Positions 45,626-56,233 are shown, numbered from the stretch's first letter. The stretch is DNA of 64,000 nt from Bacteroidota bacterium (GCA_025361565.1 JANYKN010000034.1:1-64000); one strand, 5' to 3'. The notes: generated from the sequence alone by a model not told the origin. A program made the numbers and translations.

Positions 45626-45805
45626 ATAAAGATTAAATCTTAAAATTCTTTTTTCAGATTATAATTTCTATTTTTGATATCAATTAACCGACCTATCCTA
45701 ATTCATTTAACTTTCCAATGATCAAGTCATGATTTTAGAAAATGATTTGATTCATTCTCAATTGTTTATAATACATTTAATATTTTAATTACTAAAATTA
45801 ACCCT

Positions 45806-47050
45806 ATGATTATCAAAAAACTAAGTCTTATTATTTGTCTCTTGGCATTTATTGGACAATCAAATTATGCACAGAAAATGTATGAATGGAGAAATAACCG
45901 TACTGGAATTTATTCAGATAAAAATCTGATGAAAACATGGCCTGTGTCTGGGCCAGAAATGGTTTGGGAATACAAAGGCATTGGAAATGGATATGGATCT
46001 CCTGTTTTTACAACGGATAGAATGTATATTCTTGGAGAAATTGATACAACAGGTTATCTTTTTGCATTCGATTTAAAAGGCAACTTATTGTGGAAGGTAA
46101 GCTACGGAGAAGAATGGATAAAATCATACAGAGGTTCACGTTGTGCACCAACCGTTGTCGATAATTTAATATACATAACTTCAGGAATGGGAAACATTTT
46201 CTGTTTTGATTCCTACAAAGGAGAAAAAAAGTGGTCAGCGGATTTGATAAAAGACTTACATGGAAATTACACCATGTTTGGACATTCTGAATCACCTATT
46301 ATTGATGATGACAAAGTCTTTTTAACTGCAGGGGGCAAAGATACCAACGTGGTTGCTTTTAATCGTTTTACTGGAAAAATTATATGGACTTGCAAAGGCG
46401 TTGGTGAGCGACCCGCTTACAACTCTCCAAACATTATCAAACTTAAAAACAGGAATATTTTGGTCACATTTTCTGCCTATGCTTTAATGGGAATTGACAC
46501 CAGAACGGGCCAGCTTTTGTGGACACATATTCAGGATAACGTGCCTTTGGCTGAGCATGCTTTAGGGATGGGCGATACACACAGCAATACAATTTTGTAC
46601 GAAAATGGATTTATCTATTATGTTGCCGGTGATGGAAATTGCGCAGTGAAGTTAAAATTGTCTGATGACGGCTCGACTATCACCCAAGTATGGCGAAACA
46701 AAGATGTTGACAGCTTTATGGGTGGATTTGTAAAATTAGACAGTTTAATTTATACTGATGGATCTTCAAAGAAGAACTTTAATTGCGTGAATGCTAATAC
46801 TGGTCAAACAATCGGCACTCTTGCGATTGGAACCGGTTCTACTATTGCTGATGAAGGATTAATTTATTTTTACAGTCAGAAAGGAATAGTTTCTTTGATT
46901 AATCCAAATCCTAAAAAAATGGAAGTAATCAGTTCGTTCAAAATAACAAAAGGAACTGCTGAACATTTTTCACATCCGGTAATCAATAATGGAAAACTTT
47001 ATGTGAGACATGGAAATGAGATTATGGCTTATTCTATAAAGGCGAAATAA
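45806..47050 (+). CDS. Secreted PQQ-like beta-propeller protein
   Basis: 414 residues with a signal peptide (LSLIICLLAFIGQSNYAQ). The body is a PQQ-type propeller: ATGIYSDKN-like opening (RTGIYSDKNLMKTWP), then repeats such as LFAFDLKGNLLWK, IFCFDSYKGEKKWSADL, VVAFNRFTGKIIWTCKG and MGIDTRTGQLLWTH. No PQQ-dehydrogenase catalytic residues can be assigned, so it is more likely a binding or structural exoprotein (family members in Bacteroidota are often secreted with unknown role). It is monocistronic, with a hairpin at 47084. Confidence 0.82.
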   Translation: MIIKKLSLIICLLAFIGQSNYAQKMYEWRNNRTGIYSDKNLMKTWPVSGPEMVWEYKGIGNGYGSPVFTTDRMYILGEIDTTGYLFAFDLKGNLLWKVSYGEEWIKSYRGSRCAPTVVDNLIYITSGMGNIFCFDSYKGEKKWSADLIKDLHGNYTMFGHSESPIIDDDKVFLTAGGKDTNVVAFNRFTGKIIWTCKGVGERPAYNSPNIIKLKNRNILVTFSAYALMGIDTRTGQLLWTHIQDNVPLAEHALGMGDTHSNTILYENGFIYYVAGDGNCAVKLKLSDDGSTITQVWRNKDVDSFMGGFVKLDSLIYTDGSSKKNFNCVNANTGQTIGTLAIGTGSTIADEGLIYFYSQKGIVSLINPNPKKMEVISSFKITKGTAEHFSHPVINNGKLYVRHGNEIMAYSIKAK

Positions 47051-47083
47051 ATTTAATATCGATTTTTAGTATCTAAAAGAATT

Positions 47084-47130
47084 AACCCAAATTACTCATT
47101 GAAATTTCTAGTGAGTAGTTTGGGTTTATT
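47084..47130 (+). terminator. Hairpin terminator after the PQQ-like gene
   Basis: AACCCAAA (47084-47091) and TTTGGGTT (47119-47126) form the base of a stem that continues with TACTCA/TGAGTA, with one T-G mismatch between. It starts 34 bp after the stop. It is followed by TATT, a weak tail. The remaining gap to 47471 (about 345 bp) is AT-rich and I see nothing in it. Confidence 0.55.
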
Positions 47131-47471
47131 ATGAAGCTGGACTGAGGATCGTAATATGGCCTAAATTTGTTTTTTCAATTATTAAAACAAAGAAATTGAA
47201 AAGCATATTTATATTGCGTCGAAGTTTTCGCCTAAATATTAGTCTTTTCCATTTCATACCCTTGCAATTGTAATTCTATATCTTATAATCATCAGGCATT
47301 TCTAGATAAGTTCTAACAATTATATTTAATTGTTAAAAAATATGCTGTACTTTTGCTGCCGAATAAACAAGCAATAATTTTCGGAAAGTTACATGTTTAT
47401 TGTGATGTAAAATTTTGAAAACTAAACAGATAAAACAAATTAAATCAATAGGATAATAAATCTCATAAGAG

Positions 47472-50400
47472 ATGAACGAGTCATTACTTAATGCTTTAAT
47501 CAAATTATTCGCTATTATAACGGATGTGAAACATTTCTCTAATCCGGAAATTGCACTAAACGTTATCGAAGAGTATTTTTTTCAACAATATGGAAAAACT
47601 GAATCTAAAAAATTCATCCAGTATTTTAATAATCATTTACAAAAATACCATTATAATTTACCAGAGAATTCTAAAACAGACATTTCTGTTTATCATTCAA
47701 GGATCGAGCAGATTTGCTTTGCAATAAATAAAGAATTTGAAGTAAAACAAAAGCTGTGGCTTACTTTGCAACTCATGGAGTTTCTTTCCGATTGTGCATA
47801 TACCAGCAAAGAAGAAATTGGAATAGTAAGGGTAATTGCAAATGCTTTCAATGTTGATCAGAACGATTTTGAATTGGGGCGTACCTTTTTGTTAAGTAAA
47901 AATGATTCCATCCCTTTAACTGATAAGATTCTGGTAATCAGTCGAAATCCAAATTTTTCCCATCCTCAGGCCAAACATCTTTTAAGTAAAAAAATGAATG
48001 GCAAAATATATGTTTTGCATCTTAAAAGTACAGATACCTATTTACTTAAATATTTTGGCGAGTACAACTTGTTTTTAAATGGGCTAAATATAAAAACAAA
48101 CAGAGCATATATTTGGGCCATGGGGGCTGTGATTAGGAGCAGCCGCATTGATCCGGTCTATTATAGCAATATGACCAGTGCATTTATTGATCAGGAAAAT
48201 GTTCCAAGGATTGAATTTAATGCCACAGATGTTTCCTATCGCTTTAAAAACAGCAAAAAAGGCTTGGCCAAATTTGATTTTCAGGCCGAATCAGGACAAT
48301 TGATTGGAATTGTCGGAAGCAGTGGTTCCGGAAAATCTACCATTCTGAATGTTTTAAATGGAAATCTACAAAATAAAACAGGTAAAATAACAATAAATGG
48401 ATACGATATCCATCAAGACAAAAAAGTACTCGAAGGCATAATTGGATATGTTCCCCAGGAAGATTTACTTTTTGAGGAACTTACTGTTTATCAGAATCTT
48501 TATTACAATGCAAAGCTTTGTTTTAGTAAGTTCGATAAAGAGCAATTGGATAAACTGGTCAATAAAACAATAGAGAATTTCGATTTGGTTGAGGCTACTG
48601 ACTTAAAAGTTGGTGACCCGTTGAATAAAATATTGAGTGGCGGGCAGCGGAAACGATTGAATATTGCCCTTGAATTGATGAGGGAACCATCGCTTTTGTT
48701 TGTTGATGAACCTACTTCAGGCTTATCGTCAATGGATTCGGAGAAAATCCTGAACCTGCTCAAACGGCAGACTTTTAAAGGTAAATTGGTTATTTTGACC
48801 ATCCACCAACCTTCTTCAGATTTATTTAAGCTTTTTGATAAAATTATTGTCGTAGATTTGGGTGGAAGGATTATTTTTTCAGGAAATCCGCTTGATTCAA
48901 TTGCTTATTTCAGAGAAAAAGCCAATTATGTTAAACCCGAAGAGAGTGAGTGTATTACCTGTGGCAATGTAAATTCTGAACAAATTTTACGAATTGTAGA
49001 ATCCCGAGTTGTAAATGAGTTTGGAAGGCTTACACGTAAAAGAAAGAGACCTCCCGAGGAATGGGAGGAATTGTTTAAATCGGAAGTAAAACCTCTCAGT
49101 GAATCTTTTACAGAACAAAAAAAGGTATTGCCTGAAACCAATTTTAACATTCCCAACAGGTTTCAACAGTTTAAAATCTTTTTTAAAAGAAATCTATTAT
49201 CTAAATTGAGCAATAAGCAATATGTTTTGCTTATTTTGTTCGAAGCGCCATTGCTTGCTATTATTCTTGGCCTTTTTACTAAACATTTTAATGGCCCGGA
49301 GGATAGTCCTGATACTTATATTTTTGCGAACAACGAAAACCTACCTGCATATATTTTCATGAGCGTTATCGTTGCACTTTTTCTAGGTTTAATTATCAGC
49401 GCCGAAGAAATTATAAGGGATAAAAAGATTATAAAAAGAGAATCTTTTTTGAACCTTAGCCGTTGGAGTTATATTAATTCAAAAGCCTTATATTTACTCA
49501 TAGTTTCTGCAATCCAGTCCCTGCTTTTTGTAATAATTGGCAACTATATTATTCAAATTCATGGTTTGCACTTCGTGTATTGGCTTATGTTATTTTCAAC
49601 CTCGGTATGTGCAAACCTTATCGGATTGAATATTTCAGCTGCTTTTAACTCTGTGGTATCCAGTTATATAGCTATTCCTTTTATTCTTGTTCCACAATTG
49701 CTTTTGAGTGGGGTTGTTGTGGATTATAAAAAAATACACAAGGATATTACATCGGTGCACTATACTCCTGTTATTGGTGATTTGATGACTTCGCGATGGG
49801 CGTATGAGGGATTGGTAGTTGAGCAGTTTAAGGACAACAAATTTGAGAAGAACTTTTACGATGTTGAGTTCAAGATGAGCAATGCAGATTATATTATTTC
49901 TTTTTATTATCAAAAGCTAACTTCCATTTTTGATAATTTGCAGGCTGAAGTAGCTAAAGATTCTATTCATATTGATCCCATTCATTTTCAATTACTTGAA
50001 AACGAATTACGAAAACTTGCAGGTTTTACCAATAACCCAGCATTCGATAGTTTGGCCAATAAGCTACCATCAGGATATGCTACAACTGAATATAGAGTTT
50101 CCTTTGAAAAGGAACTGAATAATTTAAAAAACAAGCAAATTCAAATCCTAAATCAATGTAAAGACGAAAAGGAAGCTATTTATTTTCGAATGGTCAAGGA
50201 ATTAGGAAGTAAAGAAGCATTTTCAAAATTAAAGGAAAAACATCATAATCAAAGTATTGCAAATATTGTTCTCGATAAAATGAATTATAAAAAAATTCTC
50301 GTTTATCAGGATGAAATTATTCAGCTTAAAGATCCCATTTTTAAATATCCCCAATCGAAATATGGAAGGGCGCATTTTTATGCTCCTTTAAAGATAATTG

Positions 50401-50564
50401 GTAAACTTAGAATAGAAACTTATTGGTTTAACCTTGGCATTATTTGGATAATTTCTTTAATCATGTATGTTTTATTACAGTTCGACCTGATTAGAAAAGG
50501 AGTTGAGAACATCGAAATTATTAAAGTAACCAAAGGTTGGAGCAAGAAAATTTTAAGGGTGTAA
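47472..50564 (+). CDS. ABCG-type ABC transporter fused to a TerB-like domain
   Basis: 1030 residues. The N-terminus (about 1-145) is a helical TerB-like region (NESLLNALIKLFAIITDVKHF, LMEFLSDCAYTSKEE), then a small FHA-like or linker stretch (about 150-255). The ABC ATPase (about 260-490) has Walker A GSSGSGKST, signature LSGGQRKR, Walker B LLFVDEPTSGL and the H-loop in LTIHQPSSD. The C-terminal half carries an ABC2-type permease of about six helices with a large loop between helices 5 and 6 rich in charged residues (VDYKKIHKDITSVHYTP onward). The order ATPase-before-permease is the ABCG half-transporter arrangement. Substrate unknown. A TGEGNVN-like Cys pair (CITCGNV) sits between the two halves. 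Confidence 0.85.
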   Translation: MNESLLNALIKLFAIITDVKHFSNPEIALNVIEEYFFQQYGKTESKKFIQYFNNHLQKYHYNLPENSKTDISVYHSRIEQICFAINKEFEVKQKLWLTLQLMEFLSDCAYTSKEEIGIVRVIANAFNVDQNDFELGRTFLLSKNDSIPLTDKILVISRNPNFSHPQAKHLLSKKMNGKIYVLHLKSTDTYLLKYFGEYNLFLNGLNIKTNRAYIWAMGAVIRSSRIDPVYYSNMTSAFIDQENVPRIEFNATDVSYRFKNSKKGLAKFDFQAESGQLIGIVGSSGSGKSTILNVLNGNLQNKTGKITINGYDIHQDKKVLEGIIGYVPQEDLLFEELTVYQNLYYNAKLCFSKFDKEQLDKLVNKTIENFDLVEATDLKVGDPLNKILSGGQRKRLNIALELMREPSLLFVDEPTSGLSSMDSEKILNLLKRQTFKGKLVILTIHQPSSDLFKLFDKIIVVDLGGRIIFSGNPLDSIAYFREKANYVKPEESECITCGNVNSEQILRIVESRVVNEFGRLTRKRKRPPEEWEELFKSEVKPLSESFTEQKKVLPETNFNIPNRFQQFKIFFKRNLLSKLSNKQYVLLILFEAPLLAIILGLFTKHFNGPEDSPDTYIFANNENLPAYIFMSVIVALFLGLIISAEEIIRDKKIIKRESFLNLSRWSYINSKALYLLIVSAIQSLLFVIIGNYIIQIHGLHFVYWLMLFSTSVCANLIGLNISAAFNSVVSSYIAIPFILVPQLLLSGVVVDYKKIHKDITSVHYTPVIGDLMTSRWAYEGLVVEQFKDNKFEKNFYDVEFKMSNADYIISFYYQKLTSIFDNLQAEVAKDSIHIDPIHFQLLENELRKLAGFTNNPAFDSLANKLPSGYATTEYRVSFEKELNNLKNKQIQILNQCKDEKEAIYFRMVKELGSKEAFSKLKEKHHNQSIANIVLDKMNYKKILVYQDEIIQLKDPIFKYPQSKYGRAHFYAPLKIIGKLRIETYWFNLGIIWIISLIMYVLLQFDLIRKGVENIEIIKVTKGWSKKILRV

Positions 50565-50762
50565 ATTATATATTCCTTTTCCTTTCATTTATCCAATTTA
50601 AAAATGATTAATTCATCCTCAGAATCAATGGATAATCTATAAAAATTAATACTTTTGGCCTTTCAAAATAAGTGTATAAAATTGGATTTATAACTAATTT
50701 AATATGCATTTTCATTTTAATAATTTTGAATTGAACTTGTTAATTTTCTTAATTCATAGTAT

Positions 50763-52829
50763 ATGATTAAATCGTTTTTGACATTCTTTATTTTTCTAAT
50801 TGGTTTTTCTGCATTTTCACAAATGCAAGACCATATCAATTGGAACTATTCCACAAAAAGAGTTAGCTCAACCGAAGCTGAACTAATACTGAAAGCTTCT
50901 ATTGATAAAGGTTGGCATCTTTATGGACAGTACTTTGGTGCGGGAGGTCCAATTCGTTTGGTTTTCAAATTTGAGCAATCAAAAGACTTCAAAACCGATG
51001 GAAAAGTGATTGAAAGTCCAAAGCCCAAAGAGATTATGGATGATGTTTTCGAAATGAAAGTTCAATTTTTTGAAGGTTCTGCCACTTTTATTCAAAAAAT
51101 CAAAATTTTAACTCCAGTTGCGTTTTCTGTGAAAGGTTCATTGAATGGCCAAATTTGTATGGAAGATGGTGCCTGTATTATGGAAAATGAAGATTTCGAA
51201 TTTAAGTTTGCTGCTGCAGAAAAGAATAAAGCTGCAACAACTTCTATTGATTCGGTTAAAGTTACATCAACAAATATAAAAGATACAATTAAGGTTGCCA
51301 ATAATTCAAAACCTGATTCAATTTCAATTATTAAGAATTCTATAAAAATAGAAACTTCAAATCCGAATTCAACTTCATCACTATGGTTATTTTTTTGGGT
51401 TTCTTTTTTGGCTGGATTACTTGCCATTCTAACTCCATGTGTTTTTCCAATGATTCCAATGACGGTTTCCTTTTTTATGCACGGTGGAAAAAGCAAGCGC
51501 AGGGCAAAGGCTGAAGCAATTTTCTATGGTTTTTCAATCATTTTCATTTATACAGTAATTGGAACTTTGGTCGCTTTTACATTGGGGCCTAGTTTTGCTA
51601 ACTTTTTAAGTACTCACTGGTTACCAAATATTTTCTTTTTCCTCATATTTTTGTTTTTTGCAGCCTCTTTTTTTGGAATGTTCGAAATTGTGTTGCCAAG
51701 TTGGATGGTGAACAAAGCTGACAAACAAGTGGACAAAGGTGGTATCTGGGGGCCTTTTTTTATGGCTTTTACTTTAGTCCTGGTTTCTTTTTCATGTACA
51801 GGACCAATTGTTGGTGCAGTGCTTGTTCAATCAGCTGGAGGGGCATTTTTAACACCCATAATTGGCATGCTTGGCTTTTCACTTGCTTTTGCATTACCTT
51901 TTACCTTGTTTGCCTTTTTTCCATCATGGCTAGGCAATTTACCAAAGTCTGGCGGCTGGCTCAATACAGTAAAAGTTGTACTTGGTTTTATCGAACTTGC
52001 ATTGGGACTTAAGTTCCTTAGCATGGCCGATTTAACATATCATTGGCATATACTTGACAGGGAAGTATTTCTTGCTTTCTGGATTGTAATTTTCTTTTTG
52101 CTGGGAGTTTACTTTTTAGGGAAATTAAAATTTGCACACGATGATGATGTAAAATTCGTCAGTGTACCAAGGTTATTTCTTGCCGTCATTACTTTTAGTT
52201 TTGTGATATATATGATTCCTGGCATGTTGGGCGCTCCGTTAAAAGCATTATCTGGTTATATTCCGCCAATGACTACTCAGGATTTTGACATGAACCAGAT
52301 TGTTCGAGATAATAGTGGTAGCGGCTCATCACCAGTTAAATCTGAACTTTGTGATGTTCCGAAATATAATAACATTCTACATTTACCTTATGGAATAAAA
52401 GGCTATTTTGATTGGGAACAAGGCCTTGCATGTGCTAAAAGTCAAAATAAACCAATTTTTATTGATTTCACTGGAAACGGATGTGCAAATTGTAGAAAAA
52501 TGGAAGAATATGTTTGGGTTGATCCAAGGGTTTTGGAGCGATTAAAGAATGACTTCATAGTAGTATCGCTTTATGTGGATGACAAAACTGAGTTGCCTGA
52601 AAATGAGTGGATTAAAACTCCTGAAGGTAAATTCAAAAAAACAATTGGAGATAAATATTCTTATATACAAGAAACCAGGTTTAAAGCAAACTCTCAACCT
52701 CATTATATTATTCTGGATACGGATGGAAATCAGCTGGGCTTGCCAAGATTCTTTGATTTAGATAAAGATAAGTTTGTTGAATTTTTGGATAATGGTTTGG
52801 AATCTTTTAAGAAAAAAGCAGAGAAATAG
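50763..52829 (+). CDS. dsbD: Thiol:disulfide interchange protein DsbD
   Basis: 688 residues, full length. A signal peptide precedes the periplasmic DsbD-alpha domain (WNYSTKRVSSTEAELILKASIDKGWHLYGQY). The eight-helix central domain has the redox cysteines in LTPCVFPMIPMTVSFF and SFSCTGPIVGAVL. A C-terminal thioredoxin domain carries GNGCANCRKMEEYVW (CxxC). DsbD passes electrons from cytosolic thioredoxin across the membrane to periplasmic reductases. The next gene encodes a TlpA-like lipoprotein, a likely recipient of those electrons. Confidence 0.93.
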   Translation: MIKSFLTFFIFLIGFSAFSQMQDHINWNYSTKRVSSTEAELILKASIDKGWHLYGQYFGAGGPIRLVFKFEQSKDFKTDGKVIESPKPKEIMDDVFEMKVQFFEGSATFIQKIKILTPVAFSVKGSLNGQICMEDGACIMENEDFEFKFAAAEKNKAATTSIDSVKVTSTNIKDTIKVANNSKPDSISIIKNSIKIETSNPNSTSSLWLFFWVSFLAGLLAILTPCVFPMIPMTVSFFMHGGKSKRRAKAEAIFYGFSIIFIYTVIGTLVAFTLGPSFANFLSTHWLPNIFFFLIFLFFAASFFGMFEIVLPSWMVNKADKQVDKGGIWGPFFMAFTLVLVSFSCTGPIVGAVLVQSAGGAFLTPIIGMLGFSLAFALPFTLFAFFPSWLGNLPKSGGWLNTVKVVLGFIELALGLKFLSMADLTYHWHILDREVFLAFWIVIFFLLGVYFLGKLKFAHDDDVKFVSVPRLFLAVITFSFVIYMIPGMLGAPLKALSGYIPPMTTQDFDMNQIVRDNSGSGSSPVKSELCDVPKYNNILHLPYGIKGYFDWEQGLACAKSQNKPIFIDFTGNGCANCRKMEEYVWVDPRVLERLKNDFIVVSLYVDDKTELPENEWIKTPEGKFKKTIGDKYSYIQETRFKANSQPHYIILDTDGNQLGLPRFFDLDKDKFVEFLDNGLESFKKKAEK

Positions 52830-52985
52830 AGGTTGAGTATTTCTTCCTTGAACTTGAGATTTTTTTGTTGTCAATTCCGTGTTTTGTTTAAATCCTTAGG
52901 AATAAAAATTTATCAGCTTTCAAATATGCAATTTATTGTGAATTAAATATTTAATAAATAAATTATTAATCTTAACAAATTTGAA

Positions 52986-54392
52986 ATGAAGAAACTTTTA
53001 TTATTTATCAGTCTTATTTTTTTGGTTGTTTCTTGTAAGCAGGAGCAAAGCAAGAAAGTAGTTTTACTTGGAGAATTGAAAAACAGCACAGGAACTGACA
53101 GTGTTTTTCTAAAAGCACAGGGTGATCTTGTAACACTTGATTTAGCGGCCAAACTAGGTGAAAAAGGTGATTTTAAATTTAATTTGGAAATTGAGGCTCC
53201 AGGTTACTATTATTTACAATGTGGTAAAAATTATTTCGAATTATTTCTTTCGCCAGGTGATAGTTTAAACCTCAATGCTGATATATCCAATATGGATAAT
53301 TCATTGGTTTATTCAGGTAATGGCGCCGATAATAATAATTTCATGGTTGAAATGAAAAAAGCAAGCCCAACAGACAGCCCTGAAACTATTTTTGGTTATG
53401 ACGAAGCTAATTTCTCAAAATTTAACGACTCTCTTTTGGATGCACGAAATAAAATGTTGATTGATTCAGCAAATAAAAATGAAAAAATAACAAAGGGATT
53501 TGTCGAAGTTCAAAAAAACGTGAATTTATATAAATGGGCAAATAATTGTGTTTTATATAAACCGTATCATGCTTATTATTCAAAAGTTGAGAATTTTAAA
53601 ACCTCAGATAAATTTGATGAATATCTGAAAAAAGTAAATTTGAACGATGCTGGTTTATTAGGAATTGCTCCATATTCTCAGTTTTTGGCAGCTTATTTTC
53701 AGGTTAAAGCGCAGGATGAGGCTTTAAAAGATACAATTAAGTACAATTCAAGCGTGGCTTATTTAAATCTTACACTTGAACTTTATGCAAAAGAAATCAC
53801 TGATCCTAAAATATTGGAATTAGTAACATTCAATTCTTTGTTCGATGAAGTTCGTTTTTCAGGAACTAAAAATGCAAAGGATAAAATTGAAAAGTTCATT
53901 GCAGAAACTAAAAACCAAACTTACGTATCTAAAATCAAAAGTGAAATTGAAAAATGGAAAAATTGTGAGCCTGGTAAGCAAATGAAGGATTATAAATTTC
54001 AGGATGTTAATGGTAAAGAAGTTGCATTTAGCAGTTTTAAAGGAAAATTAGTTTATATCGATGTTTGGGCAACTTGGTGTGGACCATGCAAAGGTGAGAT
54101 TCCATCTTTGAAAAAACTTGAAGAAAAGTATAAAAAAGATAAAATTGTTTTTGTTAGCGTTTCCGTTGATGAGCAAAAACAAGACTGGTTAGATATGGTT
54201 AAAAATGATAAGCTACAAGGTGTTCAAGTTTGGGCTATAAGCTGGAAAAATGAATTGTGTCAGGATTTCAATATCAATGGAATTCCACGTTTTATTTTAA
54301 TTGATGCACAAGGTTTAATTTTAGATCCGAATGCTGAACGTCCTTCGGGTAAAATTGATGAAAAAATTGCTGAATTGTTAAAAACAATTTAA
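52986..54392 (+). CDS. TlpA-like thiol-disulfide lipoprotein with DUF4369 N-terminus
   Basis: 468 residues. A lipobox (FLVVSC) follows the signal sequence. The N-terminal region (about 25-125) is DUF4369-like (LLGELKNSTGTDSVFLKAQGD, then FLSPGDSLNLNAD). A helical middle leads to a thioredoxin-like domain (about 325-468) with the active site ATWCGPCKGEIPSLKKL and the cis-Pro NGIPRFILID. It is a periplasmic or outer-membrane-anchored reductase, probably reduced by DsbD, encoded 157 bp upstream. DUF4369-TlpA fusions are typical of Bacteroidota. Confidence 0.9.
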   Translation: MKKLLLFISLIFLVVSCKQEQSKKVVLLGELKNSTGTDSVFLKAQGDLVTLDLAAKLGEKGDFKFNLEIEAPGYYYLQCGKNYFELFLSPGDSLNLNADISNMDNSLVYSGNGADNNNFMVEMKKASPTDSPETIFGYDEANFSKFNDSLLDARNKMLIDSANKNEKITKGFVEVQKNVNLYKWANNCVLYKPYHAYYSKVENFKTSDKFDEYLKKVNLNDAGLLGIAPYSQFLAAYFQVKAQDEALKDTIKYNSSVAYLNLTLELYAKEITDPKILELVTFNSLFDEVRFSGTKNAKDKIEKFIAETKNQTYVSKIKSEIEKWKNCEPGKQMKDYKFQDVNGKEVAFSSFKGKLVYIDVWATWCGPCKGEIPSLKKLEEKYKKDKIVFVSVSVDEQKQDWLDMVKNDKLQGVQVWAISWKNELCQDFNINGIPRFILIDAQGLILDPNAERPSGKIDEKIAELLKTI

Positions 54393-54413
54393 TTATTTAT
54401 ATCAGTATAGGAG

Positions 54414-54449
54414 TAAGCCTTGGAATTTTTCCTGGGCTTATTTTGTTTT
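54414..54449. terminator. Terminator between TlpA-like and serB genes
   Basis: TAAGCC (54414-54419) and GGCTTA (54435-54440) with an inner GGAA/TTCC pair form a hairpin followed by TTTTGTTTT. It ends the TlpA-like transcript and, having A-rich sequence on its other side only weakly, may also help the convergent serB transcript end. Confidence 0.65.
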
Positions 54450-54484
54450 CTATTGTACAAAGAAATTTGAAGTAGGAAAAAACA

Positions 54485-55708
54485 TTACCCTTTTATCTCC
54501 CTATCTCTAAATCCCAGCAGGTAAAGTAAGGCATCCAATCCAATATTCGAAATCGAATTTTTGGCTGATTCTTTCACTTTTGGTTTGGCATGGAATGCAA
54601 TTCCTAAACCTGCAAGTTGCAACATGGGTAAATCGTTTGCACCATCACCAACCGCAATTACCTGCTCCAGGTGAATATCTTCTTTAAAGGCCAATAGCTT
54701 TAAAAGCTCTGCTTTTCTGTTTCCGTCCACAATTTCGTTCAGATGCTTGCCTGTAAGTTTATTGTCTTTTATTTCAAGTTCATTGGCAAAAACATAGTCA
54801 ATACCCAGCTTATTTTTCAGATAGTTACCAAAATAAGTAAATCCACCTGAAAGTATGGCGGTCTTATATCCATATTGTTTCAAAGTTTTAAACAATCGTT
54901 CTGCACCTTCGGTAATAGGCAGTTTTTCTGCAATATCCTTCATCACAGATTCATCAAGGCCTTTTAACAACGATATACGTTTGATAAAACTTTCTTTAAA
55001 GTCAATTTCACCGCGCATCGCACTTTCGGTTATTGCACTTACTTCTTCACCAACACCTGCACAATAAGCTAGTTGATCAATTACTTCAGTTTGGATAAGT
55101 GTAGAATCCATATCAAAGCAGACCATACGGCGGTTCCTGCGGAAAATATTATCTTCCTGAAAGGCAATGTCAATTCCCAATTCACTAGCCAGGTCAGTAA
55201 ATTCCTTTTTCATTTTCACATAATCAGTGGGCGTTCCCCTAACTGAAAATTCTACTACAGAACGTGTATTTTGATTGAAATCATCCAAAGGAGTTCTTCC
55301 CGAAAGTCTTGTAATATAGTCAATATTAAGTTGTTGAGATGCAATAATTGCACTTACTTTTGCTAGATGTACTGATTTTAGTTTTCGTGCCAATAAAGTA
55401 ACTATATGCCTGTCTTTTCCCTGATGATGTACCCATTCTTCGTACTTTTCCTGAGGGATTGGGGTAAATTTCACATTAATTCCCATTTCATATGCCTTAA
55501 ACAATAAATCTTTCAAAATGGGCGAACTTTCAGATTTTTCAGGAACTTCAAATAGGATTCCAAGTCCCAAATCTTCATGGATTACAGCCTGACCAATGTC
55601 AAGAATATTAATATCGTATTGTGCAAGAATTCCGGTAAGCGAGGCTGTTACACCAGCTCTGTCCTGTCCGGAAATATTTAAAAGGATTATTTCTTTGTTT
55701 TTAGGCAT
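54485..55708 (-). CDS. serB: Phosphoserine phosphatase
   Basis: 407 residues: two ACT-type domains at the N-terminus (EIILLNISGQDRAGVTASLTGIL and DRHIVTLLARKLKSVHLAKV), then a HAD phosphatase with CFDMDSTLIQTEVIDQLA (nucleophile Asp), LSGGFTYFG and GDGANDLPMLQLAGLGIAFHAK. It hydrolyses phosphoserine in the last step of serine synthesis; the ACT domains suggest allosteric control by an amino acid. A TAAATTTG -7 box (minus strand, 55735-55742) lies just upstream of the start. The gene converges on the TlpA-like gene. Confidence 0.93.
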   Translation of the reverse strand: MPKNKEIILLNISGQDRAGVTASLTGILAQYDINILDIGQAVIHEDLGLGILFEVPEKSESSPILKDLLFKAYEMGINVKFTPIPQEKYEEWVHHQGKDRHIVTLLARKLKSVHLAKVSAIIASQQLNIDYITRLSGRTPLDDFNQNTRSVVEFSVRGTPTDYVKMKKEFTDLASELGIDIAFQEDNIFRRNRRMVCFDMDSTLIQTEVIDQLAYCAGVGEEVSAITESAMRGEIDFKESFIKRISLLKGLDESVMKDIAEKLPITEGAERLFKTLKQYGYKTAILSGGFTYFGNYLKNKLGIDYVFANELEIKDNKLTGKHLNEIVDGNRKAELLKLLAFKEDIHLEQVIAVGDGANDLPMLQLAGLGIAFHAKPKVKESAKNSISNIGLDALLYLLGFRDREIKG

Positions 55709-55954
55709 CTGATCGGGTTTTGCTTTTATGGAGGCAAATTTAGTAATATTCTTTTACGTAGGGGAGAATTTTTTTATTGAATTGAAATTACTACTTTCCA
55801 ATAATTATACCCATCAATATTAGGAAAGCCTAATTTCAATAAGTGGTAATTATTTTGATAATTGTAATTAATAAAAGTAGTAATTAACTGCGAATTGTAT
55901 TCAAATTCTAAAAGCGAAAAAGACCTACATCCCTGTAAATCTTTCATTTTCAAG

Positions 55955-56028
55955 TAGCGAGACCGAGAATTGAACTCGGGACCTCATGATTATGAATCAT
56001 GCGCTCTAACCAACTGAGCTACCTCGCC
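55955..56028 (-). tRNA. tRNA-Met (CAU anticodon)
   Basis: A 74-nt cloverleaf on the minus strand with no encoded CCA. The 5' acceptor GGCGAGG pairs with TCTCGCT (two G-U pairs), the D arm is GCTCAGTTGGTTAGAGC, the anticodon loop TTCATAA lies between ATGAT and ATCAT, and the T arm is CCGAGTTCAATTCTCGG. The anticodon stem lacks the three G-C pairs of initiator tRNA, so it is elongator Met or, if position 34 is lysidine-modified, tRNA-Ile2; Met is more likely. The surrounding gap 55709-56233 shows no other gene. Confidence 0.85.
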
Positions 56029-56046
56029 ATTAATTTTTTGAGGCTG

Positions 56047-56054
56047 CAAATATA
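56047..56054 (-). promoter_or_regulatory. -7 element of the tRNA gene promoter
   Basis: The minus strand reads TATATTTG, a Bacteroidota -7 consensus, 18 bp upstream of the tRNA 5' end. A TTG lies 15 bp farther upstream, a shorter spacing than usual. Confidence 0.5.
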
Positions 56055-56233
56055 AAATAAAAAACTTATCAATCGAAAATATTTTATGCATTTTATTAAC
56101 TATTCATCATTATCAGCAGATTATAGAGATAAACATTGCTAAAGATTAATTTTTCTTTTAAATTCGCATACTAAAATCAATTAAAAGAAATTCGGTACTC
56201 CCCAACTTGGGTATAAGTCAACGAACTAATGAT

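Noticed and set aside
47472-50564. TerB-like region as evidence of tellurite resistance
   Set aside because: The N-terminal similarity is weak and no ter gene cluster is present.
55955-56028. tRNA as initiator tRNA-fMet
   Set aside because: The anticodon stem lacks the three consecutive G-C pairs of initiators.
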